A stretch of 6,602 nt of DNA. It comes from Cytophagales bacterium (GTDB lineage Bacteria > Bacteroidota > Bacteroidia > Cytophagales > JAAEPT01). How positions within the stretch are numbered: position 1 is the stretch's first letter; every line of letters begins with the position of its first letter. The notes beneath the pieces were generated by a model. The model was not told the DNA's origin. It did not search any database and was given only the letters and a program-made list of their open reading frames with translations. The translations under genes and the position numbers were made by a program. The stretch spans positions 1-6,602 of the forward strand of contig WTJX01000137.1 of NCBI GenBank assembly GCA_011524675.1, given 5' to 3'. Positions 1 through 5,287 of the stretch are shown piece after piece.

Positions 1-179
1 ACCTTCAAATGCTCATTGAAAAATTAAGTTTCAAAGTAGGTTTCATCATCTTGATTTTAGGAGGGATGCACTTTTTCAACTTATTCATATTTTTTAGACT
101 TAGAAACAAATCTATACAGCGTAAAGCAAATACTACTACAGAAAAAATACTAGTCAAAAAAATCCCTTATGGAAAATAA
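1..179 (+). CDS. 3' end of a small membrane protein gene (partial, unrecognised)
   Basis: An open frame enters from the left edge (first whole codon at position 3) and ends at TAA 177-179, giving 58 codons. I do not recognise the protein. It has a hydrophobic stretch of about 20 residues (around residues 11-35 of the visible part, GFIILILGGMHFFNLFIFF) that fits one membrane helix. A basic tail follows (RLRNKSIQRKANTTTEK), as expected for a cytoplasmic C-terminus. An in-frame ATG at 9 means it could also be a 56-codon mini-protein, but the open frame continues to the edge, so a truncated longer gene is more likely. No U-rich hairpin terminator is obvious right after the stop. Confidence 0.5.
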   Translation, partial: LQMLIEKLSFKVGFIILILGGMHFFNLFIFFRLRNKSIQRKANTTTEKILVKKIPYGK

Positions 180-199
180 TGACTTGGCATTGTAGCATA

Positions 200-228
200 T
201 TGTAAAGAAAAGTCTTTTTGCATATAAA
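200..228 (+). promoter_or_regulatory. Weak candidate promoter ahead of the repeat region
   Basis: TTGTAA (200-205) and TATAAA (223-228) are separated by exactly 17 bp. Transcription would start near the small hairpin at 230-243, almost 480 bp ahead of the epimerase gene. Bacteroidota housekeeping promoters usually follow a -33 TTTG / -7 TAnnTTTG pattern, which this does not match, and such pairs arise easily by chance in AT-rich DNA. Confidence 0.15.
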
Positions 229-229
229 A

Positions 230-244
230 CCACTTTCGTGGAAT
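230..244. repeat. 15-bp dispersed repeat CCACTTTCGTGGAAT, copy 1
   Basis: Identical over 15 bp to 5019-5033, nearly 4.8 kb away. The core CCAC-TTTC-GTGG is a small hairpin with a 4-nt loop. In the second copy the stem extends to six pairs (TTCCAC/GTGGAA). Both copies lie in intergenic DNA. Confidence 0.5.
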
Positions 245-410
245 AAGATCTAGCCCTTTTGAGTATCTAGTCGTTAGTATTTGGTAGCTAGTATAGCGTT
301 CTAGTTTATACGTCTTATGTATTGTATCTCAAAATCTTAATCTTCATTTTTTCATTGCTTTAATTTTTTCATTCAGTAACGCTCAAAGCTCATAGCCCAA
401 GGCTTTCCAA

Positions 411-452
411 CTTGAACACACGAACACTTGAACACATTTAAACACATGAAAC
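411..452 (+). repeat. Octamer tandem array 1 (CTTGAACA units)
   Basis: Consecutive units are CTTGAACA (411), CACGAACA (419), CTTGAACA (427), a 10-bp variant CATTTAAACA (435) and CATGAAAC (445). The right part, 422-451, is repeated at 690-720 with one extra T. The final unit contains ATG (446-448) in the context aaacacATGAAA, opening only a five-codon frame (MKPAG, stop 461-463). Confidence 0.75.
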
Positions 453-457
453 CCGCA

Positions 458-492
458 GGTTAAAGGTTGAACGTTAAAAGTTGAAGGTTGAG
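458..492 (+). repeat. Heptamer tandem array 1
   Basis: Five successive 7-bp units fit the pattern N-G-T-T-R-A-R: GGTTAAA (458), GGTTGAA (465), CGTTAAA (472), AGTTGAA (479) and GGTTGAG (486). No spacer lies between units, so the 7-bp period is exact even though the units have diverged. Confidence 0.7.
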
Positions 493-513
493 TCTAACAT
501 ACAAGGGCATGAT

Positions 514-548
514 TAAAACGTAAAACTTAAAACCTATAACTTAAAACG
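514..548 (+). repeat. Heptamer tandem array 2 (TAAAACN)
   Basis: Five contiguous 7-bp units: TAAAACG (514), TAAAACT (521), TAAAACC (528), TATAACT (535) and TAAAACG (542). Rotated by four bases, the units resemble those of array 1 (ACGTAAA, ACTTAAA), which suggests related origins. Confidence 0.75.
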
Positions 549-553
549 TATAT

Positions 554-600
554 AAACACATGAAACGAGCAGGTTAAAAGATTAAAGATCAAGGATTAAA
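554..600 (+). repeat. Second copy of aaacacATGAAAC-GCAGGTTAAA plus heptamer array 3
   Basis: Positions 554-580 match 440-466 at 24 of 27 bases, so the junction between octamer array and heptamer array has been duplicated as a block. The ATG at 560-562 opens a five-codon frame (MKRAG, stop 575-577). After GGTTAAA (572) and one extra A come GATTAAA (580), GATCAAG (587) and GATTAAA (594), again with 7-bp spacing. A lone aaacacATGAAA follows at 630-641, closed at once by TAA (642-644). Confidence 0.65.
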
Positions 601-670
601 GAGGTTTAGCTCACAAGATTATGATTAGAAAACACATGAAATAACTATATGAATATCAGATAGTTATAGA

Positions 671-720
671 CTTGAACACTTGAATACAAGAACACTTGAA
701 CACATTTTAAACACATGAAA
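671..720 (+). repeat. Octamer tandem array 2, running into the epimerase start codon
   Basis: Units are CTTGAACA (671), CTTGAATA (679), CAAGAACA (687), CTTGAACA (695), an 11-bp variant CATTTTAAACA (703), then CATGAAA (714-720). The last unit contains the ATG (715-717) of the epimerase-like gene. The stretch 690-720 equals 422-451 apart from one inserted T, so the translation-initiation region of a conserved gene is itself a repeat unit. Confidence 0.75.
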
Positions 721-1623
721 ACAATGGTTATTGCTGGTGGTACAGGCTTTCTAGGAAAAAGCCTTAGCACATATTTCGTCGAGCAAGGCTATAAGATCAT
801 TATACTGTCGCGTACACATCACCTTGACACAGCAAACATTCAGTATGTGAAATGGGATGCCGAAAATTTAGGCTCTTGGACAACTGCCTTAGAAAAGGCA
901 TCCGTATTGATAAATCTCAATGGCAAGTCTGTAGATTGTCGCTATACTCCTGAGAATAAACAGAAGATATACGACACAAGAATTAATGCTACGCATATAT
1001 TACAAAAGGCATGTAAGCAACTCAAGCATCCGCCAGCCTTATGGATCAATGCAGCATCGGCAACTATTTATCGCCATGCGACAGATAGAGCCATGGATGA
1101 GCAAACAGGAGAGTTGGGCACGGGCTTTTCTGTAGATGTATGTAAAAAGTGGGAACAAAGTTTTTTTCAAGAACAACACCCCAAAATTAGAAAAGTAGCC
1201 CTTAGAATAGCCATCGTATTTGGCAAAAAAGGAGGCGCTTTAGCTCCTTTGAAACAATTAGTGAAAAAAGGACTTGGAGGAAAGCAGGGGAGTGGAATGC
1301 AATATGTATCATGGTTGCATGAAAAAGACTTAGCAAGAATCATTGACTTTGTGATACAACATAAAGATACAGCAGGCGTTTATAATGCCGCAGCACCTAC
1401 ACCCGTGCAGAATATAAGCTTTATGAAAAAGCTAAGAAAGCTATACCGCATTCCTTTTGGATTGGCATTGCCCACCTTTGCATTAAAGATAGGAGCATGG
1501 CTCATTCAAACAGAAACAGAGCTGATACTAAAAAGCAGGAGAGTAGTGCCTACTAGGCTTTTGAAAGAAGGTTTTCGTTTTGAATACCCTACGATAGAAG
1601 AAACTCTGTATAGCTTGAAATAA
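715..1623 (+). CDS. TIGR01777-type NAD(P)-binding epimerase-like protein (atypical SDR, 302 aa)
   Basis: This is a member of the atypical short-chain dehydrogenase group called TIGR01777 or SDR39U1-like, with a C-terminal DUF1731 segment. It is probably a cytosolic NAD(P)-dependent epimerase or oxidoreductase; substrates of the family are not established. The dinucleotide-binding glycine motif GGTGFLG is at residues 8-14. Family signatures follow: INLNGKSVDCRYTPENKQ (66-83), INAASATIYRHATD (111-124), LRIAIVFG (163-170), SWLHEKDLARI (199-209), NAAAP (224-228) and the C-terminal SRRVVPTRLLKEGFRF (274-289). The classical SDR YxxxK pair is not evident at the IYRHAT site. Length is normal for the family. 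ATG 715 places the glycine motif at the usual distance; ATG 724 (Met4) is a less likely alternative. There is no Shine-Dalgarno motif, and the start codon lies in a tandem repeat. The gene converges on an RDD gene and appears monocistronic. Confidence 0.9.
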   Translation: MKTMVIAGGTGFLGKSLSTYFVEQGYKIIILSRTHHLDTANIQYVKWDAENLGSWTTALEKASVLINLNGKSVDCRYTPENKQKIYDTRINATHILQKACKQLKHPPALWINAASATIYRHATDRAMDEQTGELGTGFSVDVCKKWEQSFFQEQHPKIRKVALRIAIVFGKKGGALAPLKQLVKKGLGGKQGSGMQYVSWLHEKDLARIIDFVIQHKDTAGVYNAAAPTPVQNISFMKKLRKLYRIPFGLALPTFALKIGAWLIQTETELILKSRRVVPTRLLKEGFRFEYPTIEETLYSLK

Positions 1624-1660
1624 GAGCAAAAGATGGTTTTGGAAAGCCTTCTTTAAAAAA
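1621..1660 (+). repeat. Dispersed inverted repeat, copy A (TAAGAGCAAAAGATGG...)
   Basis: Starting at the stop codon of the epimerase gene, this segment matches the reverse complement of 5155-5194. GCAAAAGATGGTTTTG (1626-1641) is exact over 16 bp, and similarity continues with gaps through AAAG-C-CTT and the following A-rich run. A third, weaker inverted relative (AAAAGATCTTGCAAAGCCTTC) is read on the minus strand at about 1696-1716. Confidence 0.6.
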
Positions 1661-1717
1661 GACTTAAACTAAAACTACATTACCCAATGTTTATCGAAGG
1701 CTTTGCAAGATCTTTTG
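1627..1717. terminator. Imperfect hairpin between convergent genes, possible bidirectional terminator
   Basis: CAAAAGAT (1627-1634) pairs with ATCTTTTG (1710-1717), and AAAGCCTTC (1643-1651) pairs with GAAGGCTTT (1696-1704), with an internal loop between the two stems. An alternative long-range pairing joins 1655-1673 to 1739-1757 with one mismatch, but that second arm lies in the last codons of the RDD gene. The 116-bp gap separates two genes reading toward each other, where a shared terminator would be expected. The loop is long and the T-runs are not in the ideal place. Confidence 0.35.
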
Positions 1718-1739
1718 TTACGTAAAGTCTTCTTTAAAT

Positions 1740-2315
1740 TTAGTTTAGGTCTTTTTTTCTAAAAATAGCTGTTTTACTTAGCATATCGTGAAAGCTTTGT
1801 CTAGCTTCTCCCAAAACAAAAAAGCATCCAATAAAAAATATGATACTTGCCATATAAGTCATTACATCTAAAAAGCCAATCATTAAAATTAAATTGGGGA
1901 TAGCAAATACTAATTGAAAATTTTTTAAAATGGTTCTACCTAAATAATGACCAATATCAGTTCTTGTGCCGTCTATATTTCCAATCTGAATGCCTAATAT
2001 TTTTTTACCAATAGACGAACCAGTAGTCATTTCGATAAGTACATTGATATAGCCAAACAAAGCATTGCCAGCCCCAATTTTTATTGTATAGTCTATTATG
2101 TTTTGATACAATACACCTAATCCCTCTACTTTACTATATAATTCATCTTGGTTAGGGACTAAAAATGAGAGATGATCTCCTATGAATATGCCTAAAATAG
2201 CTCCAATGATTAGTGTGAATAATGTGTCTAAAACTAATGCTCCCAGCCTAGTGCCAAAGCCTACTCTTTCTATTGGTCTATGTTCTTTTAAGTTATCTAA
2301 AATTTGATTTTCCAT
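1740..2315 (-). CDS. RDD-family membrane protein, divergent copy (191 aa)
   Basis: An integral membrane protein of the RDD family, named for conserved Arg and Asp residues. Most members have no known function; some have been linked to ion or proton transport. The N-terminal signature GFGTRLGALVLDTLF (19-33) carries R23 and D30 in the first membrane helix (about 25-47). A polar loop follows (52-80), then a helix around 82-98, the segment GSSIGKKILGIQI (99-111), two more hydrophobic stretches (about 134-150 and 151-168), and RQSFHDMLSKT (172-182), the family's terminal H-D motif. The ending is basic (FRKKDLN). It lies 183 bp downstream of a second RDD gene on the same strand, so the two are probably an old tandem duplication and perhaps co-transcribed. 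ATG 2313-2315 has only A-rich upstream sequence, normal for Bacteroidota. Confidence 0.82.
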   Translation of the reverse strand: MENQILDNLKEHRPIERVGFGTRLGALVLDTLFTLIIGAILGIFIGDHLSFLVPNQDELYSKVEGLGVLYQNIIDYTIKIGAGNALFGYINVLIEMTTGSSIGKKILGIQIGNIDGTRTDIGHYLGRTILKNFQLVFAIPNLILMIGFLDVMTYMASIIFFIGCFFVLGEARQSFHDMLSKTAIFRKKDLN

Positions 2316-2498
2316 AAGTTGTTCTGTTTTTGACTTTCCTTTTTTTACTAAATGCTTTCTGTGCCTAATTCTAAGAGTTTAGACAGTTTAGAAAGAAAGT
2401 ATTCTTTGTACTTCGTACTTTGTACCCAATGCCGTCTTTCGTAAAAAGCAGGGCAGTTAGATTTTATCTATACTAGTTTTTTATCTACTACCTATCTG
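2316..2498. other. Gap between the two RDD genes, with a heptamer repeat and a weak hairpin
   Basis: Three contiguous 7-bp units CTTTGTA, CTTCGTA, CTTTGTA occupy 2404-2424. Next to them is an imperfect hairpin (TGCC 2430-2433 with GGCA 2452-2455; CTTT 2436-2439 with AAAG 2445-2448). On the minus strand it falls about 45 bp after the stop of the upstream RDD gene, but no U-run follows it, so it is a poor terminator candidate. No other gene is visible. Confidence 0.4.
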
Positions 2499-3002
2499 TT
2501 AACGCTCTTCTATCACCAAGCAGCTAGCAATCATATCGTGTAAAGTTTGGCTTTTCTTATTGAAAAGCATCATGAAATAACCTATCAAAAGAGTAAACTG
2601 TGTAATTATCCTAGCAAAGTACCTTCCTAAGGCTCTGCCATAACTTAGCTTATTGCCTCTGCTATCTACCACTTTAATTTTCATAGCTGTTTTTCCAACG
2701 GTCGCTTGTTTACTAGATGCTTCCATGAGCATATAATACATAGCATTTATGATAAAGCTGACGAGCAAGATGATATTATATTGAGGTAGTATGGGATCAT
2801 ACAAATTCATGATGTAAGCCATGTCAGCCTGAACACCATTTAAAATATCTTTCATCATTTTTTCTTGAATGACGTTGAGCTGCTCACCTATAGTGAGGTT
2901 GACAATGATAATGTTAGGGATAGAAAGTAGTATAGAGTCTATGATAAATGCTCCTAGCCTTTTGCCAAAACTAGCTGCTACTACGTCATCTTTTTCAGTC
3001 AT
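2499..3002 (-). CDS. RDD-family membrane protein (167 aa)
   Basis: A classic RDD-family integral membrane protein of uncertain function. From ATG 3000-3002 the protein begins MTEKDDVVAASFGKRLGAF. The first helix carries the R and D of the signature (KRLGAFIIDSILLSIP, about residues 14-29). A polar extracytosolic loop follows (about 39-68), then a second helix (about 74-92), the conserved block SKQATVGKTAMKIKVVDSRG (96-115), GRALGRYFARIITQF (122-136), a third hydrophobic span (about 135-148) and the terminal motif SQTLHDMIASCLV (151-163). The open frame extends 15 codons upstream, but only to a TTG at 3045-3047, and that extension (LQKNNPNN) does not resemble the family, so the ATG is preferred. 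It is divergent from gltA across about 360 bp and upstream of a second RDD gene. It resembles the family consensus more closely than its neighbour does. Confidence 0.85.
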   Translation of the reverse strand: MTEKDDVVAASFGKRLGAFIIDSILLSIPNIIIVNLTIGEQLNVIQEKMMKDILNGVQADMAYIMNLYDPILPQYNIILLVSFIINAMYYMLMEASSKQATVGKTAMKIKVVDSRGNKLSYGRALGRYFARIITQFTLLIGYFMMLFNKKSQTLHDMIASCLVIEER

Positions 3003-3362
3003 GTTATTGGGGTTGTTTTTCTGTAAGAATAGGTATTGATAAGACAATTATACAAAGTTTTATATCGTTTTTAAAACAATAAGGAAACTAATATGCAAAC
3101 ATTTCACTCAATATTTCCATTAGAACATTTTGTGATATATCTTTGATGAAATTAAGTAATTATACCTAGTATTGTACAGTTAGGGTATAGTTAGTATAAT
3201 TTGTGAAAGTATTTGATCTTAATAGTAGTCTATTTGGTTATAATTAAGATCGCCAAAGTTCTTTTTACTGATAAGTAGGAATACAAAAGCTTTGGAGTGG
3301 AGAAGTTTAGGGTTTCTCCGATCATTGAAATAGTATATAAACCAATAAATAAATACCATAAC
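3003..3362. promoter_or_regulatory. Divergent intergenic region between the RDD gene and gltA
   Basis: This 360-bp gap must hold the promoters of two genes transcribed apart. The best gltA candidate is listed separately. For the RDD gene, the minus strand offers AAACTTTG followed by TATAAT around 3042-3060, which only loosely resembles the Bacteroidota TAnnTTTG box. No gene, long repeat or riboswitch-like fold was recognised. The start codon of gltA is preceded by A-rich sequence with no Shine-Dalgarno motif. Confidence 0.4.
3172..3200 (+). promoter_or_regulatory. Candidate gltA promoter
   Basis: TTGTAC (3172-3177), a 17-bp spacer, then TATAAT (3195-3200) followed by TTG. The run TATAATTTG also comes within one base of spacing of the Bacteroidota -7 box TAnnTTTG. 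It would leave a 5' leader of about 155 nt before the ATG at 3363, which is long, so a start site nearer the gene cannot be excluded. Confidence 0.35.
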
Positions 3363-4646
3363 ATGTCTGAAACAGCAGAACTCATCATTGACGGGAAGAA
3401 GTACGAATTACCCGTAATAGAAGGCTCAGAAGGAGAGAAAGCAGTAAATATTTCTAAACTAAGAGGTGCTTCTGGCGTTGTAACTATTGACCCAGGCTTC
3501 AAAAATACAGGCTCAACCACTAGTGCCATCACTTTTTTGGACGGTGAAAAAGGGATTTTGCGTTACAGAGGTTATTCTATAGAGGAGTTAGCAGAAAATG
3601 CTTCTTTCTTAGAAGTAGCTTACTTACTCATCAATGGAGAGTTACCTAAGAAATCAGAGCTTGATCATTTTGAATTTAAGATCAACAAGCACAACAACCT
3701 ACACGAAGAAATCAAAGAAATCCTAAACGGTTTTCCTTCTACTGCACACCCTATGGGTACTTTGGCTTCTATCGTTACATCTCTTACTGCGTTTTATCCA
3801 GAATCACTAGACCCTAACCTCAACCCAGAGGAAACAGACAAAATGATTTACAGACTTATGGGTAAGCTACCTACTATAGCGGCATGGTCTTATCGTAACT
3901 CCAAAGGTAAGCCATATATCTATCCTTCTGATAATGGTTATTGCGAAAACTTCTTGCAGATGATGTTTGGTCACCCAAACAAAGACTATAATGTTGATCC
4001 AGTTGTTGCAGATGCATTAAACAAACTATTGATTCTTCACGCAGACCATGAGCAAAACTGTTCTACTTCTACTGTAAGAGTAGTAGGTTCGTCTCATGCT
4101 AGTTTATATTCTTCTGTATCGGCAGGTATCAGTGCGTTGTGGGGACCTCTTCACGGTGGTGCAAATCAAGCTGTAATAGAAATGTTGGAAGCGATCAAAG
4201 AAGATGGTGGAGACACTAAGAAATATTTGGCAAAAGCCAAAGACAAAAGCGATCCATTCCGTCTTATGGGATTTGGACACAGAGTATATAAAAACTTTGA
4301 CCCAAGAGCTAAAATCATCAAAGTAGCTTGCGATAATGTACTAGAAAAACTAGGAGTAAATGATCCAGTACTAGAGATCGCTAAAGGATTAGAAGAAGAA
4401 GCATTGAAAGATAGCTACTTCCAAGACAGAAACTTATATCCAAACGTAGATTTCTACTCTGGTATTATCTATAGAGCATTAGGGTTGAAAACAGACTTGT
4501 TTACAGTAATGTTTGCGCTAGGAAGACTACCAGGATGGATAGCACAATGGAAAGAGATGAGAGCTAATGGTGAGCCTATCGGAAGACCAAGACAAATCTA
4601 TACTGGAGAGACATTGAGAAGCTTTGTTCCAATGGAAAAGAGATAG
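3363..4646 (+). CDS. gltA: Citrate synthase (427 aa)
   Basis: Condenses oxaloacetate and acetyl-CoA to citrate and CoA, the entry step of the TCA cycle; cytosolic. It is a full-length bacterial-type enzyme, the same length as E. coli GltA (427 aa). The catalytic triad is visible: H264 in GPLHGGAN, H306 in GFGHRVYK and D363 in PNVDFYSG. H229 in LHADHEQN, R315 in FDPRAK, R388 in GRLPGW and the RPRQIYTG segment (408-415) are also present. The N-terminal beta-rich segment (LIIDGKKYELPVIEG, 7-21) and LDGEKGILRYRGYSIEEL (59-76) are typical of the hexameric type II form. ATG 3363 is chosen because MSETAELIIDGKKYEL aligns with known family starts. The in-frame extension reaches back only to a GTG at 3297 and adds unrelated residues. 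The gene stands alone, with its own upstream region and a strong terminator. Confidence 0.97.
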   Translation: MSETAELIIDGKKYELPVIEGSEGEKAVNISKLRGASGVVTIDPGFKNTGSTTSAITFLDGEKGILRYRGYSIEELAENASFLEVAYLLINGELPKKSELDHFEFKINKHNNLHEEIKEILNGFPSTAHPMGTLASIVTSLTAFYPESLDPNLNPEETDKMIYRLMGKLPTIAAWSYRNSKGKPYIYPSDNGYCENFLQMMFGHPNKDYNVDPVVADALNKLLILHADHEQNCSTSTVRVVGSSHASLYSSVSAGISALWGPLHGGANQAVIEMLEAIKEDGGDTKKYLAKAKDKSDPFRLMGFGHRVYKNFDPRAKIIKVACDNVLEKLGVNDPVLEIAKGLEEEALKDSYFQDRNLYPNVDFYSGIIYRALGLKTDLFTVMFALGRLPGWIAQWKEMRANGEPIGRPRQIYTGETLRSFVPMEKR

Positions 4647-4668
4647 TTTTTTCTATACCATACAAAAT

Positions 4669-4706
4669 AAAAAAAGGCTTTGAGTATATACTTAAAGCCT
4701 TTTTTT
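4669..4706 (+). terminator. Rho-independent terminator of gltA
   Basis: A near-perfect palindrome begins 22 bp after the gltA stop codon. A-rich AAAAAAAGGCTTTGAGTAT (4669-4687) pairs with ATACTTAAAGCCTTTTTTT (4688-4706) over 19 positions, with a single G-U wobble (4682/4693). The GGC/GCC core and terminal T7 run are as expected. Because the arms are A7 and T7, it could also work in the reverse direction. Confidence 0.9.
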
Positions 4707-4786
4707 GTGATAAAGCTTTGCTTTCTGCCTTGATCTGAACTAAAACCACTCATTTTTTAAAACACAATTATTTTTGTCTGCCTACT

Positions 4787-4924
4787 TACTTTACGAAGTT
4801 GAAATTAATGGTCGTTTTTTTATGCGTTAGGGATAGAAGCGGCATCCTTTTTTCAGCTCATAAAAGCTGAAAAAAGATACAGCGGATAGCCCGCCCGAAG
4901 GGAACGCCCTAACTTCGTAAAGTA
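4787..4924 (+). ncRNA. Structured intergenic element with 14-bp terminal inverted repeat (Bacteroidota repeat or RNA-like)
   Basis: TACTTTACGAAGTT (4787-4800) is the exact reverse complement of AACTTCGTAAAGTA (4911-4924). Inside, GTTAGGG (4826-4832) can pair with CCCTAAC (4907-4913), competing with the outer arm over three bases. CTTTTTTCAGCT (4847-4858) and AGCTGAAAAAAG (4865-4876) make a perfect 12-bp hairpin with loop CATAAA, and CCC-GAA-GGG closes at 4894-4902. AGCGG occurs on both sides of the hairpin (4838-4842 and 4881-4885). I recall the core words GCGTTAGGGAT, GAAGCGGCATCC and GATACAGCGGATAGCCCG from intergenic DNA of many Bacteroidota. The element may correspond to the Flavo-1 RNA motif, but I could not check this. 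There is no coding potential and no T-run after the 3' arm. It may be an RNA or a non-autonomous mobile repeat; the strand follows the remembered core. Confidence 0.6.
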
Positions 4925-5016
4925 GAATTAGTTAGAATATTTAATGGTTTTCTCCCAGTGTGAATCCTATTAGGTCTTATAAGTTTGCAAAGCCCTATAT
5001 AGTATTATGATTATGC

Positions 5017-5033
5017 TTCCACTTTCGTGGAAT
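5017..5033. repeat. 15-bp dispersed repeat CCACTTTCGTGGAAT, copy 2
   Basis: Identical over 5019-5033 to 230-244. Here the hairpin is TTCCAC (5017-5022), loop TTTC, GTGGAA (5027-5032), six perfect pairs, which is stronger than in copy 1. Confidence 0.5.
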
Positions 5034-5072
5034 GTCATCAAGCCGTTTAATGGAATAAAAAAAGTGCTGACC

Positions 5073-5127
5073 GCTAAAAGTTTTAGCTACAAAAAGTATT
5101 TAGCGAAAAATCAAGAAAAGCTAAAAC
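5073..5127. repeat. Competing palindromes of GCTAAAA/TTTTAGC
   Basis: GCTAAAA (5073-5079), one G, then TTTTAGC (5081-5087) form a 7-bp palindrome. The same right arm, extended as GTTTTAGCT (5080-5088), is also perfectly complementary to AGCTAAAAC (5119-5127). The two pairings exclude each other. No gene starts nearby, so this may be a repeat remnant. Confidence 0.4.
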
Positions 5128-5150
5128 ACAACACATACTTTACTGAATGG

Positions 5151-5194
5151 ATATGTGTTTTTAGAAAGCCTTTCAAAACCATCTTTTGCACTTA
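5151..5194 (-). repeat. Dispersed inverted repeat, copy B
   Basis: Read on the minus strand from 5194, it begins TAAGTGCAAAAGATGG and continues GTTTTGAAAGGCTTTC. It matches copy A at 1621-1660, with CAAAACCATCTTTTGC (5174-5189) being the exact 16-bp reverse complement of 1626-1641. In both places the segment is intergenic and leads into A-rich sequence. Confidence 0.6.
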
Positions 5195-5267
5195 TTCAGC
5201 GTTATAAAAAAAATAAAATCCTCATTCACAATCATTAAACTGCGGTTTTAAAATGTTGAAAGCCTTG

Positions 5268-5287
5268 ACTAAGCATAAAGCCTTAGT
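5268..5287 (-). terminator. Weak hairpin after the ToxR-like gene
   Basis: ACTAAG (5268-5273) and CTTAGT (5282-5287) form a 6-bp stem with an 8-nt loop, starting 16 bp past the stop codon of the minus-strand gene. The following minus-strand sequence (CAAGGCTTTC) has only a short T-run, so it is a poor intrinsic terminator at best. Confidence 0.25.

Larger units (their letters stand above)
180..410. other. AT-rich intergenic DNA without a gene
   Basis: No credible coding frame was seen on either strand. Visible small-scale structure: four CTAG tetramers within 55 bp (starting at 250, 267, 288 and 301), a 10-bp direct repeat TTTTTTCATT at 347-356 and 364-373, and the short repeat CCACTTTCGTGGAAT at 230-244 listed separately. 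The rest looks like unconstrained spacer. Confidence 0.5.

Noticed and set aside
411..720. Possible CRISPR array
   Set aside because: Units are only 7-8 bp and contiguous, with no regular 30-40 bp spacers and no cas genes in the window.
1655..1757. Single long perfect hairpin spanning the epimerase/RDD junction
   Set aside because: The matching segments on the right side are not in the reversed order one nested stem needs; they make two alternative pairings, and one arm is inside the RDD coding region.
3003..3047. Upstream extension of the RDD gene to a TTG start
   Set aside because: It needs a rare start codon and adds a polar segment unlike the family; ATG 3000-3002 fits better.
3297..3362. 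Upstream extension of gltA to a GTG start
   Set aside because: The extra 22 residues are not found in citrate synthases, and ATG 3363 gives the normal family start and length.
3230..3532. 100-codon open frame on the minus strand
   Set aside because: It overlaps the 5' end of gltA, whose protein is unmistakable; the antisense translation resembles no family.
4787..4924. Insertion sequence with transposase
   Set aside because: The element is 138 bp and has no coding frame, so at most it is a non-autonomous relic; no target-site duplication could be seen.
5007..5207. 66-codon open frame on the plus strand
   Set aside because: It consists mostly of repeat sequence (the CCACTTTCGTGGAAT copy, the TTTTAGC palindromes and copy B of the inverted repeat), resembles no known protein and has no initiation signal.
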